NCBI GenBank assembly: GCA_029265405.1
Contig: JAJUJI010000002.1
Location: 62,001 to 126,000 of the forward strand
Length of the DNA: 64,000 nt
Direction of reading: 5' to 3'
DNA from: Clostridiales bacterium
GTDB taxonomy: Bacteria; Bacillota; Clostridia; Oscillospirales; Oscillospiraceae
The notes under the pieces were generated by a model, which saw nothing but the letters and a program-made list of their open reading frames with translations, was not told where the DNA came from and did no database searches. Positions 51,598 through 59,694 of this stretch are shown in pieces; position 1 is the first letter of the stretch, and every line of letters starts with the position of its first letter. The position numbers were made by a program, and so were the translations under genes.

Positions 51598-52110
51598 TCA
51601 GTCGTATTTTTTGCTCTTGCTTTTCTTTTCAAGGTTTGCGGGTATGTCGTTGTTCTTCTGGAAGGCTGAAAGCTCCTTGACAAAGTCCCTGTAATAAGAG
51701 TCCTGCACCTTTACCGCTTTCGAGCCGTCCTTGAATATTATTTCCGCCGCCGTGTTGTTTATCCTGGCGGCGCGCGAATTCAAGGGATTGGCGCCCGGAA
51801 AGGTCCAAATCATGGCGCTTATGGATTCCGCCGGCATTACCTTTTTCCCGAAAAGGTTGTTCTGCACCAGGCATTTCTCGTAAATCACAAGATTGACGGT
51901 GAATATCTGCTTTAAAAGAATTAAAATCGCGCCGATGTCCAAGATCCCGGAAATGATGACGACCGGCAAATTGACATTCCCGTTGTTGAGCCCGGTGATG
52001 AGAACGGCGGCGAACACCACCGAGAAAAGAAGCACCGCCATTACTATAGGCAGCAATATCATGCCCTGAACCCTAAGCACAGCCTGTTTCTTGCCGTAAT
52101 TTTCCTCCAT
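51598..52110 (-). CDS. Small membrane protein with PH-like domain, unknown function
   Basis: The chosen ATG (52110) has GGAGG 7 nt upstream and gives 170 residues. Two hydrophobic segments (MILLPIVMAVLLFSVVFAAVLITG and LPVVIISGILDIGAILILL) are followed by a soluble region (LVIYEKCLVQNNLFGKKVMPAESISAMIW) whose pattern resembles bacterial PH-like domains, and a lysine-rich tail. I do not recognise a family with confidence. It is a single gene ahead of the rsgA end. Confidence 0.65.
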   Translation of the reverse strand: MEENYGKKQAVLRVQGMILLPIVMAVLLFSVVFAAVLITGLNNGNVNLPVVIISGILDIGAILILLKQIFTVNLVIYEKCLVQNNLFGKKVMPAESISAMIWTFPGANPLNSRAARINNTAAEIIFKDGSKAVKVQDSYYRDFVKELSAFQKNNDIPANLEKKSKSKKYD

Positions 52111-52192
52111 AGCCTTACCTCCACGAAACAAGATATTTGAGATGAATATAGCACAATATACAAGCCGAGTCAATTCATTCAGGGCATATTGT

Positions 52193-53101
52193 TTATTGTC
52201 TCCAATTCTTTACCTTGTCCGCCTGCAGGCGCAGGCGGACATAGCTTTCGTGGCGGGAAGGCGCTATTTCTCCTTCCCGCAGGGCCTTGAGTATAGAGCA
52301 GCCCTCGTCGCCGACATGGGCGCAGTCGGAAAAGCGGCAGCTTCCCAAATAGGGGGCAAATTCCCTGAAAAGCCTCGGCAGGTTTTGCTTCATTTCAAAG
52401 CTTACGTCCTCTTCAGCGAAGGAGGCAAAGCCCGGAGTATCTGCTATCAGGGCGCCGCCCGGCAGCCTGTAAAGCTCCACATGCCTTGTGGTGTGTCTGC
52501 CTCGCCCAAGCTTAAGGCTTATTTCATCGGTCGGCAGGGCAAGGCTTGGCTGAAGGAGGTTGAGCAGGCTGGACTTCCCTACTCCCGAGTTGCCGGTAAA
52601 GGCGCAAAGCTTTCCCCGGAGCAGCTCCTTGAGCCTGTCCAAGCCCTCGCCCGTTGCGGCGCTTGTATGGACAGCATGGAAGCCGGCCTTGGTGTATACC
52701 GCATAGAGCTCCTCGGCGCGCGCAATGTCGCACTTGTTGAAGCAAATCACGGGCTCGCAGCTTTTCAGCTCCGCGACAGCCGCCATCCTGTCTATAAGGA
52801 AAGGGTCGGTAACCGGAACCGCGGCGGAAGCTATTATAACCATAAGCTCGATATTCGCCACGGCGGGCCGGACAAAGGCGTTTTTGCGCGGAAGGATAGA
52901 ATCCAGGCTGCCTTCTCCCCCGCCCAAGTCCGTTACCTCAGCCATATCGCCAACCAGAGGGGTAAGCTTGTCAAGCCTGAACCTGCCTCTGGCGCGGCAG
53001 CGCAAAACGCCCCGCTCGGTTTCCACATACCAGAAGCCGCTTATGGCCTTGATTATCCTGCCGGTCATAACGTTTGCGCCGGAAACGCTTTCAACGTTCA
53101 T
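52193..53101 (-). CDS. rsgA: Ribosome small-subunit-dependent GTPase A
   Basis: The 302-residue circularly permuted GTPase helps mature 30S subunits. An OB-fold N-terminal domain is followed by the permuted motifs NKCD (122-125), GNSGVGKSSLLN (from 170) and DTPGF, and a C-terminal zinc region with CRFSDCAHVGDEGCSI. The ATG at 53101 is 3 nt after the prkC stop, suggesting coupling; Met12 (MTGRII) is an alternative that lacks a ribosome-binding site. In many relatives rpe and thiN follow; they are absent here. Confidence 0.95.
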   Translation of the reverse strand: MNVESVSGANVMTGRIIKAISGFWYVETERGVLRCRARGRFRLDKLTPLVGDMAEVTDLGGGEGSLDSILPRKNAFVRPAVANIELMVIIASAAVPVTDPFLIDRMAAVAELKSCEPVICFNKCDIARAEELYAVYTKAGFHAVHTSAATGEGLDRLKELLRGKLCAFTGNSGVGKSSLLNLLQPSLALPTDEISLKLGRGRHTTRHVELYRLPGGALIADTPGFASFAEEDVSFEMKQNLPRLFREFAPYLGSCRFSDCAHVGDEGCSILKALREGEIAPSRHESYVRLRLQADKVKNWRQ

Positions 53102-53104
53102 CGG

Positions 53105-54964
53105 TTACTGCCCTTCGGAGCCGCTTTCTCCGGAATAGGCCACATCCGGCGGGGCGACCGTAGTGTCGTCCGGCTCGGTTGTTTCCTCGGACGGCGGAGG
53201 GCCTGAAGATATGTTCAGATTGACGGAGGTATGCTCGGGTACGGAGGTTCCGGGGGTGACGTTTTGGAACGTTACCGTATCCTTCTCAGCCTCGCTCTCC
53301 ACGGGCGTGACCTTGCCCAAAACAAGGTTCAACGCCTCCAGCTTGGCCTTTGCGGAGGCCAGCGTTTCCCCCGTAAGGTCGGGCATTGTGACATAAATTA
53401 TCTCGGGCCCGCTGCTGACGGTCAGATACACCGTATCTCCGGGTGAAAGCTCCGTGCCTTCGGCTGGAATGGTTCTTATTACATAATCCTTGGTAACATC
53501 GTTTGAGGTGACAAATTCCGGCTCGGCCACCTTAAGCTTAAGCTTTTCAAGGTTCAGCTTTGCCGACCTGTAGTCGGTATTGACTACGTTTGGCATATAT
53601 ATCTTTTCGCTGCCGCTGCTCACGGTCAGCTTCACCGTCGGCTTATTGCCGGACTTTATAACGGTGCGCCCTGCGGCGGGGCTCTGCTCTATCACATAGC
53701 CCTCGGCCACGGTATCGCTGGCCTCGCGGGTCGGCACAATTTCAAAAATATCCGTATAAGCCGGATTATTCAAAATATCCTCAATATTCGAATTGACAAA
53801 GTCGGGTACTGTTGTGGTTTCCGGCTCGGCGAACATATCGTCGAACCAGGTGTTTTTCAGATACAAAAAAGCGCAGATCAGAAAAATGAGCACGCACAAT
53901 ATGCCGGAAAGCAGGGAGACCCTCCTGGCTTTTTGCGTGTTTCTGACGTATTCCGCCTTTGACATTGCGCCGGTTTTGTCGCGCAGTACGGAAGCGAGAT
54001 TGCCTGTGTCGAGGTTTCCGCGTCCTGTATTTGAAAGGCCGCCCGTTCTGCCTTTCAGTCTTTCCGAGGCGCTGTCCGCGGCCTTGTCGCCCGTCCGGAA
54101 ATCAAGGTCGCTGTAATCGAACTTGTAGTCGGGATTTTTCCTGAAGCTTTCCAGATCCTCGTACAGCCTTTCGGCGGACTGGTATCTCTGCTCCAGCTTT
54201 GCGTTCATTGCCCGCATAATGATATTTTCAAAGCCCTCGGGTATGTCGGGGTTGATTTCCCGGGGCATAAGAGGTATGGAGCTGATATGCTGCATGGCTA
54301 CCGCTATGGCGCTGTCTCCCTCGAAGGGCAGCCTGCCCGTCACCATCTCGTACATAACTACGCCCAAAGAATATATGTCGGCCCTTGCGTCAATGCGCCC
54401 GCCCTTTGCCTGCTCGGGCGATATATAGTGCACGCTTCCCAGCGTTTCCTGCGTAAGAGTGTTTTGAGTAGAGGGCAGCCTTGCTATCCCGAAATCCGCG
54501 ACCTTTACGCTGCTGTCCCTAAGTATCATTATATTATGGGGCTTAATATCCCTGTGTATGATGCCCTTGCCGTGCGCGTGTATAAGCGCCCTGGCAATTT
54601 GGGAGGCAAAATGCAGGGCCTCCTTCCATGAAAGGACGCCGCGCCTGCTAAGATATTGCTTCAGGGTAATGCCCTCAATAAGCTCCATTACTATATATTC
54701 CAAATCCGCCGAGCGGCTCACATCGTATACTGTGACTATGTTGGGATGAGAAAGCATAGCCACAGCCTGCGACTCGGTGTGGAAACGGCGCCTGAAGTCC
54801 TCGTCCACCGCAAGCTCGTCCTTAAGGATTTTTACGGCTACGAACCTGTTGAGCCTATGGCATCTGGCCTTATATACCACCGCCATTCCGCCGACGCCGA
54901 TCTTTTCTATTATCTCATACCGGTTGTCGAGCAGCTTGCCGATATATTTGTCCATGCTGTCCAT
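53105..54964 (-). CDS. prkC: Ser/Thr protein kinase with PASTA domains (PrkC/Stk1)
   Basis: The 619-residue membrane kinase has a Hanks-type kinase domain with Lys45 (VAVKIL), Asp139 in HRDIKPHN and DFG at 157-159, a membrane segment (SLLSGILCVLIFLICAFLYL near 350) and three extracellular PASTA repeats (VPDFVNSN, MPNVVNTD, MPDLTGET). These bind muropeptides and sense peptidoglycan growth or spore germination signals. The Pro/Thr/Ser-rich tail is short. AAAGGAG lies 7 nt before its ATG, 1 nt after the phosphatase stop. Confidence 0.97.
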   Translation of the reverse strand: MDSMDKYIGKLLDNRYEIIEKIGVGGMAVVYKARCHRLNRFVAVKILKDELAVDEDFRRRFHTESQAVAMLSHPNIVTVYDVSRSADLEYIVMELIEGITLKQYLSRRGVLSWKEALHFASQIARALIHAHGKGIIHRDIKPHNIMILRDSSVKVADFGIARLPSTQNTLTQETLGSVHYISPEQAKGGRIDARADIYSLGVVMYEMVTGRLPFEGDSAIAVAMQHISSIPLMPREINPDIPEGFENIIMRAMNAKLEQRYQSAERLYEDLESFRKNPDYKFDYSDLDFRTGDKAADSASERLKGRTGGLSNTGRGNLDTGNLASVLRDKTGAMSKAEYVRNTQKARRVSLLSGILCVLIFLICAFLYLKNTWFDDMFAEPETTTVPDFVNSNIEDILNNPAYTDIFEIVPTREASDTVAEGYVIEQSPAAGRTVIKSGNKPTVKLTVSSGSEKIYMPNVVNTDYRSAKLNLEKLKLKVAEPEFVTSNDVTKDYVIRTIPAEGTELSPGDTVYLTVSSGPEIIYVTMPDLTGETLASAKAKLEALNLVLGKVTPVESEAEKDTVTFQNVTPGTSVPEHTSVNLNISSGPPPSEETTEPDDTTVAPPDVAYSGESGSEGQ

Positions 54965-54965
54965 G

Positions 54966-55730
54966 CTAATCTCCTTTCACGACGGACATTACAATAATAG
55001 TAACATTGTCCGGCGCTCCCCTTGCAAGAGTTATATCCAGCAGCCTGCGCGCCGCCGTTTCTATCTCGCCTCCGTAAAGGATTTCAAACAAGATTTCCTG
55101 AGGATTGAGCTGGCTGCTCAGTCCGTCGCTGCAAAGTATGAGCGTGTCGCCTTCGGCCAGCGTTATGTGGAAAAAGTCGCATTCTATATCCCTCTCAGTC
55201 CCCAGCGCGCGGGTAATATAGTTGCGGCGTGGATGGAGCCAGGCCTCGGCCCTGTCGATCTCGCCCCTATCAACCATGTCCTCCACCAGAGAATGGTCCT
55301 TTGTTACCTGCCTTATGCCGCCGTTGTTTACAAGATAGCAGCGGCTGTCGCCGATGTTGGCTATCAGGGCCCTGTTTCCGCTGACTATGGCGGCTACGAA
55401 GGTGGTGCCCATTCCGCTGAAGCTTTCGTCGGAGGCCGCTTTGTCGCGGATAGCCATATTGGCCTCGTAAACCACATCGCCTATTATTACGTCCGCATCG
55501 TTGAAGCTGATAAGCCGGTCGGTAAGAGCGCCGACAAAGCATTCCACCGCCATTGAGCTTGCCACATTGCCGGCCTTGGCTCCGCCCATCCCGTCGCACA
55601 CCAAGGCGGCCGTTATTTCCTCGCCGCCTAATCCGTTAAGCGTCAATACGGCAAAGGCATCCTGATTGTCGGCGCGGACCTTGCCGATATCCGTAAGTCC
55701 CCAGTATTTCAGGCGCAATGGCGTCTCCAT
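54966..55730 (-). CDS. prpC: PP2C-family protein phosphatase (PrpC/Stp)
   Basis: The 254-residue metal-dependent Ser/Thr phosphatase is the partner of PrkC and opposes it. Motifs: TDIGKVRADNQDAFAV, ALVCDGMGGAKAGNVAS (metal Asp), GTTFVAAIV, NIGDSRCYLV, KDHSLVEDMV, and CSDGLSSQLN. The order prpC-prkC-rsgA is standard in Firmicutes. The ribosome-binding sequence is only a weak GAAG. Confidence 0.96.
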   Translation of the reverse strand: METPLRLKYWGLTDIGKVRADNQDAFAVLTLNGLGGEEITAALVCDGMGGAKAGNVASSMAVECFVGALTDRLISFNDADVIIGDVVYEANMAIRDKAASDESFSGMGTTFVAAIVSGNRALIANIGDSRCYLVNNGGIRQVTKDHSLVEDMVDRGEIDRAEAWLHPRRNYITRALGTERDIECDFFHITLAEGDTLILCSDGLSSQLNPQEILFEILYGGEIETAARRLLDITLARGAPDNVTIIVMSVVKGD

Positions 55731-55737
55731 GTCTGCT

Positions 55738-56766
55738 TCAGCGCGCTCCCTTCCTTCTGAGCTGTCCGCATGCCGCGTCTATATCGCCGCCGAGCCTGCG
55801 TCGTATGGTCACGTTAACACCGTAAGCCTTGAGCATGGCGGCAAATCTGGCGGCATCGCCGGGTTCAAGACGGTTTTCTCCCTCCACCGGGTTGAGAGGT
55901 ATCAGGTTTACATGTCCGCGGGTCCTTTTTATCAGCTCCGAAAGCTGCCTTGCCTGCTTTCTGCTGTCGTTGACGCCCTTGATTACGGCGTATTCGAAGG
56001 ATATGCGGCGGCCCGTTTTGTTATAATACCTTACGCAGGCGTCTGTCAACGCATTTACGCTGTATTTCGCGGCAACAGGCATGAGCTTTCTGCGCGTCTC
56101 GTCATCCGGCGCGTGGAGCGAAACAGATAATGTCAATTGTAAATCATGATCGGCCAGCTTGTCAATTCCCTCGACCAGGCCGCAGGTGGAAAGGGATATG
56201 TGGCGCATGCCTATGTTCATGCCCTCAGGGTGGTTTACAAGGGAAAGAAAGCGCATGACGTTATCGAAATTGTCAAGAGGCTCGCCTATTCCCATAAGAA
56301 CTATGTTCGATATTTGCGCTCCGCTGTCCTTTTGGGAATACCATATCTGGTCCAGCATTTCGGAAGGGGCCAGGTTTCTTATAAAGCCAAGGCCCGCGGA
56401 AGCGCAGAAGGCGCAGCCCATACGGCAGCCCGCCTGTGTGGAGATGCAAGCCGTGTTTCCGTACCCATAGCGCATGACAACGCTCTCGACCATATTCCCG
56501 TCGCGCAGCCTCCAAAGGTACTTGACAGTACCGTCATCCTCTGAAACCTGCTTTCCTGCTATTTCAGGCGGGCTTATGAAAAAGTGCGATTCAAGCAGCT
56601 CCCTCAGCGGGAGCCCGATGTTGCTCATTTCCTCGAAGGAGCCGGCGCCCCTTGAGAGCCACGAAAAAATCTGCTTGGCCCTGAAGCCGGCCTGGCCATG
56701 CTCCGCCAGCCACTGCCGCAGCTCCTCAGGCGTCATTGATTTTATGTCGATTTTCTCATTTTGCAT
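55738..56766 (-). CDS. rlmN: 23S rRNA (adenine2503-C2) methyltransferase
   Basis: The 342-residue radical SAM enzyme methylates A2503 of 23S rRNA and A37 of some tRNAs. The cluster motif CRMGCAFC and following ASAGLGFIRNL are present, with VLMGIGEPLDNFDNV and the C-terminal substrate Cys in AACGQL. Its 5' end overlaps rsmB by 25 nt, so translation of the two is closely linked. Confidence 0.96.
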   Translation of the reverse strand: MQNEKIDIKSMTPEELRQWLAEHGQAGFRAKQIFSWLSRGAGSFEEMSNIGLPLRELLESHFFISPPEIAGKQVSEDDGTVKYLWRLRDGNMVESVVMRYGYGNTACISTQAGCRMGCAFCASAGLGFIRNLAPSEMLDQIWYSQKDSGAQISNIVLMGIGEPLDNFDNVMRFLSLVNHPEGMNIGMRHISLSTCGLVEGIDKLADHDLQLTLSVSLHAPDDETRRKLMPVAAKYSVNALTDACVRYYNKTGRRISFEYAVIKGVNDSRKQARQLSELIKRTRGHVNLIPLNPVEGENRLEPGDAARFAAMLKAYGVNVTIRRRLGGDIDAACGQLRRKGAR

Positions 56767-58034
56767 ATATAAAAACCGTCCGTTGAGTAGTCGTAAGGCC
56801 AGATGGTTATCCTTCCCTCCGAAATACGGCCCACCGGCTCCGGCAGCTCAAAGCCCTCCGGCGAAAAATCACCGTGCTCCGCAAGGAACCTGTCGGTTAC
56901 TCCCTCATTTTCCTCCCGGACCAGCGTGCAGGTGGAGTAGACCAGCGACCCGCCGGACCTGACGTACCTTGCCAGGTTTGCAAGGATATTATACTGCAAT
57001 TCTGGCAGCCCGGCTATGCTCTCAAAGCTTTTGTATCTTATTTCCGGCTTTTTCCTTATAACGCCGAAGCCCGAGCAGGGAACGTCCGCCAGCACGATAT
57101 CAAAGCTGCAGCGGTACGTTTCGTCGAAAACCGTCGCATCCATAGCTTTTGCCTCTATTATGCCTATCCCTAGCCGCGCCGCCCCCTCCCGCAATTGCCT
57201 TATCTTATTGTCGCGTATATCGCAGGCCAGTATATAACCTCTGTTTTTCATAAGCTGAGCGGCCAGAAAGGCCTTGCCGCCGGGCGCAGCGCAGGCGTCG
57301 AGCAGCCTCATGCCCGCCTCCGGACAAGCCGCCAGCACAGGCAGCGCCGCCGCCGCATCCTGAACCGTAATAAGCCCTTTTTTATAAGCCTCGGTTTCGG
57401 CTATCCCGCCGGCGCCTTCAAGCATAACGAAGCCTTCCAGCCAGGGATGGGGCCTTGAGCCCGGTATTTGGCACGGCGGCTTCAAGGAGTTTACACGGGC
57501 CGTTATTTCGGGTATCGAATTGTCGGCTTCAAGCAGGCGCCGGGTGTTTTCCCTGCCTATCCTGCCCATGAAATAGTCTATGAACTGCTTCGGATGGCTG
57601 TATCTTATGCTCCAGTCGTCCTCAGGCAGCGGAGGCGGCCCGTCCGAGCCGGCGGAAAGACGCCTTAAAACAGCGTTTACTAGGGACGCCGCGCCGCTGT
57701 TGGCCAACTTTTTTGCCAGCTCCACCGATTCGGAGACCGCAGCCCTTGGAGGTATCCTGTCCATGAAGGCAAGCTGGTACGCACCGGCCTTAAGAATAGA
57801 GCGGACCGCCGGCTGAAGCCCGCCAAAGCCTTTTTTGTCCTGCAGATATCTTTCCGCAAGCCAGCGGCAGGCTGCGTCGTTTTGCATGACGCCGTAGCAC
57901 AGGCGCGCGGCAAGAGCCGCGTCTCTGCCTTTTATGCCCTCGTTTTTCAATAGGCCGTTCAGATATGCGTCCGACCATGAGCCCTTTGCCTCATAAGCCA
58001 TCAGCGCCCTTACGGCCGCTTCTCTAGCAGTCAA
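56742..58034 (-). CDS. rsmB: 16S rRNA (cytosine967-C5) methyltransferase
   Basis: The 430-residue enzyme has an N-terminal NusB-like RNA-binding domain (TAREAAVRALMAYEAKGSW) and a C-terminal Rossmann methyltransferase (RLLDACAAPGGKAFLAAQLM, VLADVPCSGFGVI with the Pro-Cys catalytic pair, YSTCTLVREENE with the second Cys). The start is a TTG (58032-58034), the only start covering the full NusB-like domain. A hairpin lies between it and fmt. Confidence 0.95.
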   Translation of the reverse strand: MTAREAAVRALMAYEAKGSWSDAYLNGLLKNEGIKGRDAALAARLCYGVMQNDAACRWLAERYLQDKKGFGGLQPAVRSILKAGAYQLAFMDRIPPRAAVSESVELAKKLANSGAASLVNAVLRRLSAGSDGPPPLPEDDWSIRYSHPKQFIDYFMGRIGRENTRRLLEADNSIPEITARVNSLKPPCQIPGSRPHPWLEGFVMLEGAGGIAETEAYKKGLITVQDAAAALPVLAACPEAGMRLLDACAAPGGKAFLAAQLMKNRGYILACDIRDNKIRQLREGAARLGIGIIEAKAMDATVFDETYRCSFDIVLADVPCSGFGVIRKKPEIRYKSFESIAGLPELQYNILANLARYVRSGGSLVYSTCTLVREENEGVTDRFLAEHGDFSPEGFELPEPVGRISEGRITIWPYDYSTDGFYICKMRKST

Positions 58035-58061
58035 GCTCTACCCCATTTAAAAAAGAATACG

Positions 58062-58083
58062 TCAAGCCGCAAAAGCGGCTTGA
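58062..58083 (-). terminator. Hairpin between fmt and rsmB
   Basis: TCAAGCCGC and GCGGCTTGA are perfect arms with an AAAA loop; on the minus strand CGTATTC and six Ts follow. Possible partial terminator or attenuator inside the operon. Confidence 0.5.
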
Positions 58084-58085
58084 TG

Positions 58086-58997
58086 CTAAACGGCGTGGCC
58101 TCTCAGGTAGTCCGCGGCCTTCATCCGCCTTCCGCCCTGGGCCTGCACTTCGCGTATGATAATCGTCCTTCCGTACCCGCAGGCTATCTCAAGCCCGTTT
58201 TTATCGGCCCTGACTAAACTCCCGTTATCCAGCGCCGTTGCATTAGACGTTAGCTGCGGGGAAAAAAGCTTGTAAACGGAGCCGTTGATCGAGGCAAACG
58301 CGCCGGGCCTGGGGTCGAGGCCCCTGATCCTGTTGTATATGCTTTCGGGGGGCTGGGACCAGTCTATTTCGCAATGCTCCTTTTTTATGGGGGGCGCAAA
58401 GGTGGCCTCGGCGTGGTTTTGGGGCACGGCCGACGCCGTACCGCTTTCAAGCTTTTTCAGCGTTTCGACTATAAGCTCAGACCCCAGCGCCATCAAACGG
58501 CCGTACACGCTGCCGAAGGTTTCGTCCTCGCCTATTTCGATGGCGGCCTTGTCTATCATATCGCCGGAATCCATGCCCTCGGCCATATACATGGTCGTTA
58601 CGCCGGTCGCCTTCTCGCCGTTTATAACGGCCCACTGTATGGGAGCGGCTCCTCTGTATTTCGGCAGCAGAGAGGCATGAACGTTAACGCAGCCAAGCGG
58701 CGGGATATCCAGTATGGACTTTGGGAGCAGCCGGCCGTATGCGACGACTATAAAGACATCAGCCCCGAAGGAAGCCAGCAATTCGGCGGTTTCCGGCGCC
58801 TTTAAAGACGCGGGCTGAAGCACCGGCAGCCCGGCCTTCAAGGCGTATTCCTTTACCGGCGGCATGGCCAGCCTCATCCCTCTGTTTTTCGGCCTGTCGG
58901 GCTGGGTGCAGGCGCAGACTGCCTTATAGCCCGCCTTTAATATCGAGTCCAGACAGGCGGCGGCAAAATCCGTAGTGCCCATGAATAGTATTTTCAA
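58086..58997 (-). CDS. fmt: Methionyl-tRNA formyltransferase
   Basis: The 303-residue enzyme formylates initiator Met-tRNA. The N terminus KILFMGTTDFAAACLDSIL, the catalytic SLLPKYRGAAPIQWAVINGE and the D residue in GVTTMYMAEGMDSGDMI are diagnostic. The start is a TTG (58995-58997) that keeps the canonical N terminus, with GGAGG 12 nt upstream; the ATG five codons later would cut into the first strand. It follows def by 21 nt; the pair works on initiation and removal of the formyl group. Confidence 0.96.
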   Translation of the reverse strand: MKILFMGTTDFAAACLDSILKAGYKAVCACTQPDRPKNRGMRLAMPPVKEYALKAGLPVLQPASLKAPETAELLASFGADVFIVVAYGRLLPKSILDIPPLGCVNVHASLLPKYRGAAPIQWAVINGEKATGVTTMYMAEGMDSGDMIDKAAIEIGEDETFGSVYGRLMALGSELIVETLKKLESGTASAVPQNHAEATFAPPIKKEHCEIDWSQPPESIYNRIRGLDPRPGAFASINGSVYKLFSPQLTSNATALDNGSLVRADKNGLEIACGYGRTIIIREVQAQGGRRMKAADYLRGHAV

Positions 58998-59018
58998 GCG
59001 GCATCAGTTCCTCCGCAA

Positions 59019-59522
59019 TCAATCGTTTTTTTCGCTCTCCCGCAGGCTTTCAAGCTCTTCCTCTGTAAGGAAGCGGTCGGCTATTTCGTCAAAAAGCACG
59101 CCCTGAAGGTGGTCAAGCTCATGGCAGAAGGCTCTTGCGGTCAGTCCGCAGCCTTCCGCTTCAAAATAAGCGCCGTATCTGTCTTGAGCCTTTATCTTAA
59201 CGCGTTCGGGCCGGGTCACGATGCCCCAGATGTTGGGCAGGCTCAGGCAGCCCTCCGGCCCTATCTGTTCCCCTTCAGTTTCAACTATCTCGGGATTTAT
59301 AAACTCCATCAGCTTAGGCTCCTCGCCGCTGTAATCGATAACGATGAAGGCGCGGCGCAAAACGCCGACCTGGGGGGCGGCAAGGCCGACGCCGCTGGCC
59401 TTGTCAAGCGTTTCGCGCATGTCGTCCAGCAGCCTGTGCAGCCTCTCGTTAAAATCCTTGACTTCCCTGCTAACCTTTTTCAGACTGGGATCGCCTTTTT
59501 TGAGTATTGTTCTTGTAGCCAT
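59019..59522 (-). CDS. def: Peptide deformylase
   Basis: The 167-residue iron/zinc enzyme removes the formyl group from nascent proteins. Motif 1 GVGLAAPQVG, motif 2 EGCLSLP (metal Cys) and motif 3 CHELDHLQGVLF (HExxH) are complete. The preceding 59523-59694 contains a GC-rich stretch with no recognisable gene. Confidence 0.97.
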   Translation of the reverse strand: MATRTILKKGDPSLKKVSREVKDFNERLHRLLDDMRETLDKASGVGLAAPQVGVLRRAFIVIDYSGEEPKLMEFINPEIVETEGEQIGPEGCLSLPNIWGIVTRPERVKIKAQDRYGAYFEAEGCGLTARAFCHELDHLQGVLFDEIADRFLTEEELESLRESEKND

Positions 59523-59694
59523 AATATGCTCCGTTCACCGCCGCGCATGGACTCTTCAAAAGACTTCGGAAAAGAAAAGAACCGCGCGGCGCTTGCCGCT
59601 TGTCGGCGGCGGCACGCCAATTTTATTTTCTCCGGCCATATTGGAATTTTGCAGCCGGCCGGCTCGCTTATTATTTATAAAGGCCAGGCGGCTC

